Assembly (NCBI GenBank): GCA_003242205.1 | Contig: QGUR01000231.1 | Span: forward strand, 1 to 7,446 | Reading direction: 5' to 3' | DNA: 7,446 bases | From: Chloroflexota bacterium | GTDB lineage: Bacteria; Chloroflexota; Anaerolineae; Aggregatilineales; Phototrophicaceae | Shown here: piece by piece, positions 5,211 to 7,446 of the stretch | How positions within the stretch are numbered: the first letter of the stretch is position 1 | How the letters are laid out: each line of letters opens with the position of its first letter | The notes under the pieces: generated by a model | What the model was told of the DNA's origin: nothing | Seen by the model: only the letters and a program-made list of their open reading frames with translations | Database searches by the model: none | Made by a program: the position numbers and the translations under genes

Positions 5211-5680
5211 GGGAAGAGTCGGGGCACGAACGCTTCAGGCGTCCGGCGACTGGCGAAACGGATTTTCCGGAGTTTCCATCCGGCGGCTCAATGCCGGAGC
5301 TGAACGAGGACGAAAGTGCCGACGACTCATCCTTGCAACGCCCGGTTCTGCCCGTCGCGCGTGATGAAATTGGTGAAGCTGAGCGGGACCGGCGTGAATA
5401 TCAGCCGGGATTGCTGGATAGACTGCTGGGCCGAACGCGACGACAGGCCCGTTTGAACGAGCTTAACTCCGCCATTGCGTCGCATCCCGACTCGCCCATG
5501 AATTACGTCCTGCGGGGTGAGCTACATCTCGCCAACGGGGATCGTGAAGCGGCGGTGGCGGATTTCCAGACGGCAGTCTCGCTGGCGGACAGCGAGTTCG
5601 CGCAGAGCGACTGGGGATTGATCGCGCAGGCGGCGCGCGACCGGGCGCTGCACGGCTTGCGACGCGCGGGGCGGTATTAA
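5207..5680 (+). CDS. Small TPR-like protein of unknown function inside the nuo operon
   Basis: The start overlaps the nuoF stop as ATGA, so translation is probably coupled to nuoF. The 157-residue product has no signal peptide, membrane span or cysteine. Residues 1-65 are charged, acidic and probably disordered (ELNEDESADDSS, 31-42). Residues 66-80 are a basic amphipathic stretch (LLDRLLGRTRRQ). Residues 81-152 look helical. Within these, 98-131 fits the tetratricopeptide pattern: YVLRGELHLANGDREAAVADF followed by QTAVSLADSE, with the small and aromatic positions in register. TPR units mediate protein contacts, so a role in assembling or regulating the NADH module is a reasonable guess, not shown. 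It is not a known complex I subunit. The TPR call rests on one clear repeat. Confidence 0.75.
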   Translation: MREESGHERFRRPATGETDFPEFPSGGSMPELNEDESADDSSLQRPVLPVARDEIGEAERDRREYQPGLLDRLLGRTRRQARLNELNSAIASHPDSPMNYVLRGELHLANGDREAAVADFQTAVSLADSEFAQSDWGLIAQAARDRALHGLRRAGRY

Positions 5681-5742
5681 CCGAGGCGGGATGGGGACTT
5701 TTGTTACAGGATGTTTGATACAGGGGCGTTAAACTGGAAGAT

Positions 5743-5761
5743 GCGGTGCATGGAGCATCGC
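5743..5761 (+). repeat. Hairpin after the TPR-like gene
   Basis: GCGGTGC (5743-5749), loop ATGGA, GCATCGC (5755-5761): seven pairs, one of them G-U. The following CTAGTTGTG is only slightly T-rich, so at most it is a weak or partial terminator before nuoG. Confidence 0.4.
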
Positions 5762-5782
5762 CTAGTTGTGCCTGAAACAGAC

Positions 5783-5791
5783 TGGTAGAAT
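5783..5791 (+). promoter_or_regulatory. Candidate internal promoter before nuoG (extended -10)
   Basis: TGG followed by TAGAAT (5786-5791) matches the extended -10 pattern TGnTATAAT with one mismatch. The region at -35 (5763-5768) is poor. Predicted start is near 5798, about 56 bases before nuoG. The 173-base gap, the longest between genes in this operon, leaves room for it. Confidence 0.35.
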
Positions 5792-5853
5792 GAGCCACCC
5801 GCAGCGCACCGGAAACGGATTGAAGGATTATACGGCAGAGGATTAAGAGCCAA

Positions 5854-7446
5854 ATGGCCGATACCGTCAAGATCTATATCGACGAGAAAGAGTACGAGGT
5901 CCCTGCTGGCATCAACCTGGTTGATGCTGCGAAGTGGCTTGATATTGACATTCCGGTGTTCTGTTACCATCCCAAGATGGCGCCGGTTGGCATGTGCCGC
6001 ATGTGTCTGGTCGAAATGGGCACCCTCGTCCGCGACCGGGAGACGAACGAGGTTGTGCTGGACGAAAACGGCAAGCCGCAGGTGCGCTGGTTCCCCAAGC
6101 TGCAAACCGCCTGCACCAACAAGGTGAGCGATGGGTTGGTCATTCGCACGACCACGTCGCAGGTGGCCGACGCCCGGCGTAACATCGTCGAGTTTCTGCT
6201 CACCAGCCATCCGCTGGACTGCCCGATTTGCGACAAAGGCGGCGAGTGCCCGCTGCAAAATCTGACGATGGCGTACGGGCCCGGCACGAGCCGCATGCAT
6301 CTGGAAGACAAGAAGCGGCTTGACAAGCACGTGCCGCTTGGCGACCTGATTTATCTGGACGAAGAGCGCTGCATTCTCTGTGCGCGCTGCATTCGCTATC
6401 AGGATGAGATTGTCGGCGATGATGTGCTGGCATTTACCGAGCGCCAGCGCTCGCTGCAGATCATCACCACCAGTGATCCCGCTTTCGACACTTACTTCTC
6501 CGGCAATACGACCGATATCTGCCCGGTGGGGGCTCTCACGACCGAGGATTTCCGCTTTCAGGCGCGCCCCTGGGAACTGACAAGCGTTCCGAGTATCTGC
6601 CCGCACTGCCCGGTGGGTTGCAATATCACCATCAATACCCGTCTGGAGCGCGAGTTTGACGGGCGGGCGGCGATCAAACGCATCATGCCGCGCCAGAACG
6701 AAGAGGTCAACGAAATCTGGATTTGCGATAAGGGGCGCTTTGGTCATCACTTCACGCGCGCTGAGGACCGGCTGGTGCAGCCGCATGTCGATGGCCGGCC
6801 GGTGAGCTGGCCGGAGGCGATGAAGGCGCTGGCCGACCGGCTGAACGCTGCCGGGGGCGATGTCGCCGCGATTGCCGGCAGCGGCATGAGCAATGAGGAC
6901 CTGTGGGAGCTTCGCCAGGTCGTGACCCGGCTGGGCGGGAAGCGTCTGGGTGCGTGGCCGCCGACTCACGCCGGGGCGGAATTTGTGGCTCAGGTGGGCG
7001 TTGGGGCCGGCACGAACCTGAGCGCGCTCGGCAAGGGCGATGCCGTGCTGATTATCGCCAGCGATCTGGAAGAAGAAGCGCCCATCTGGCGGCTTCGCAT
7101 CAAGCAGGCGCGTGACCGCGGGGCCTATGTCGTGGTCGCCAACGCGCGCCCGACGCGCATGGATGCTTTTTGCAGCCTGCCGGTGCGCTACGACTATGGC
7201 GAGGCCGTGAGCTTCCTGACCGAACTTCGGTCGGCGCGGCCAGAACTGGCGCAAAAACTGGCCGAAGCCAACAACCTGATTATCGTTGCCGGGGTCGAAG
7301 GGCTGACGCTCGAAGGTAGCCGCGCGCTCATGCAGGCTGCGGCCAATTTCCTGATCGATACCGGCCATGTTGGCCGTCCGAACAACGGCCTGATGGCCAC
7401 CTTCCCCGGCGCGAACGGTATGGGCCTGCATTATCTGGGCTTCACG
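5854..7446 (+). CDS. nuoG: NADH-quinone oxidoreductase subunit G (75 kDa type), N-terminal 531 residues, runs off right edge
   Basis: NuoG carries the iron-sulfur chain between NuoF and NuoB side subunits. The frame is open from the ATG at 5854 to the window end. Ligands seen: N1b [2Fe-2S] Cys37, Cys48, Cys51, Cys87; the His-Cys3 cluster (N5 type) His119, Cys123, Cys126, Cys132 (HPLDCPICDKGGECPLQ); N4 Cys173, Cys176, Cys179 and Cys223 (DICPVGALT); and N7 Cys249, Cys252, Cys256, Cys291 (CPHCPVGC...WICDKGRF), the extra cluster kept in E. coli and Thermus. From about 300 the molybdopterin-oxidoreductase fold begins, a relic domain here. The 35-residue gap between the third and fourth N1b cysteines resembles Thermus rather than E. 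coli. A Shine-Dalgarno AGAGGA (5837-5842) is 11 bases upstream, a little far; AAGAG (5845-5849) is nearer. An in-frame stop at 5821 bars a much longer N-terminus. Confidence 0.97.
   Translation, partial: MADTVKIYIDEKEYEVPAGINLVDAAKWLDIDIPVFCYHPKMAPVGMCRMCLVEMGTLVRDRETNEVVLDENGKPQVRWFPKLQTACTNKVSDGLVIRTTTSQVADARRNIVEFLLTSHPLDCPICDKGGECPLQNLTMAYGPGTSRMHLEDKKRLDKHVPLGDLIYLDEERCILCARCIRYQDEIVGDDVLAFTERQRSLQIITTSDPAFDTYFSGNTTDICPVGALTTEDFRFQARPWELTSVPSICPHCPVGCNITINTRLEREFDGRAAIKRIMPRQNEEVNEIWICDKGRFGHHFTRAEDRLVQPHVDGRPVSWPEAMKALADRLNAAGGDVAAIAGSGMSNEDLWELRQVVTRLGGKRLGAWPPTHAGAEFVAQVGVGAGTNLSALGKGDAVLIIASDLEEEAPIWRLRIKQARDRGAYVVVANARPTRMDAFCSLPVRYDYGEAVSFLTELRSARPELAQKLAEANNLIIVAGVEGLTLEGSRALMQAAANFLIDTGHVGRPNNGLMATFPGANGMGLHYLGFT

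Noticed and set aside
5704..7431. Long minus-strand open frame (575 codons) opposite nuoG
   Set aside because: It is the antisense shadow of nuoG, whose ligand motifs prove the + strand is coding. The minus-strand product shows no recognisable domain and is rich in His, Arg and Ala, as antisense frames of GC-rich genes are.
1..7446. CRISPR array, tRNA or rRNA genes
   Set aside because: No regularly spaced direct repeats, tRNA-like cloverleaf or rRNA sequence were seen anywhere in the window.

Overview
The window is a bacterial chromosome segment of roughly 60% GC. It carries the promoter-proximal half of a respiratory complex I operon (proton-pumping NADH:quinone oxidoreductase, NDH-1), preceded by the edge of an IS200/IS605-type mobile element. 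All nuo genes are on the + strand in the order nuoA-nuoB-nuoC-nuoD-nuoE-nuoF-(small TPR-like gene)-nuoG; nuoG runs off the right edge. Separate nuoC and nuoD, the nuoABCDEFG order, the long N1b spacing and N7 cluster of NuoG, and the style of the TnpB N-terminus suggest a Chloroflexota bacterium (Anaerolineae-like). That is an inference from protein style and could be wrong at phylum level.

Layout. Positions 1-126 (minus) encode the first 42 residues of a TnpB protein that continues beyond the left edge. Positions 127-240 hold its apparently leaderless promoter and three small hairpins that look like the element's left end. Positions about 300-464 are the nuo control region: a perfect extended -10 (P1), a second candidate promoter (P2), and an 18-bp palindrome that resembles the operator of the NADH-sensing repressor Rex. 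Then come nuoA (465-827), nuoB (818-1306), nuoC (1386-1925), nuoD (2015-3265), nuoE (3327-3821), nuoF (3864-5210), a TPR-like gene overlapping the nuoF stop (5207-5680), a 173-bp gap with a hairpin and an extended -10, and nuoG (5854 to past 7446).

How they work together. NuoE, F and G form the NADH-oxidising module (FMN plus clusters N1a, N3, N1b, N4, N5-type and N7). NuoB, C and D form the connecting, quinone-reducing module (N2 and the quinone pocket). NuoA is the first membrane subunit. Cluster ligands are complete in every subunit that should carry them, so the enzyme looks functional. The membrane pump subunits (nuoH-N) are not in the window and presumably follow nuoG.

The least explained items are the TPR-like gene inside the operon, the Rex-like operator, the run of perfect inverted repeats between cistrons, and the divergent TnpB element just upstream of the nuo promoter.
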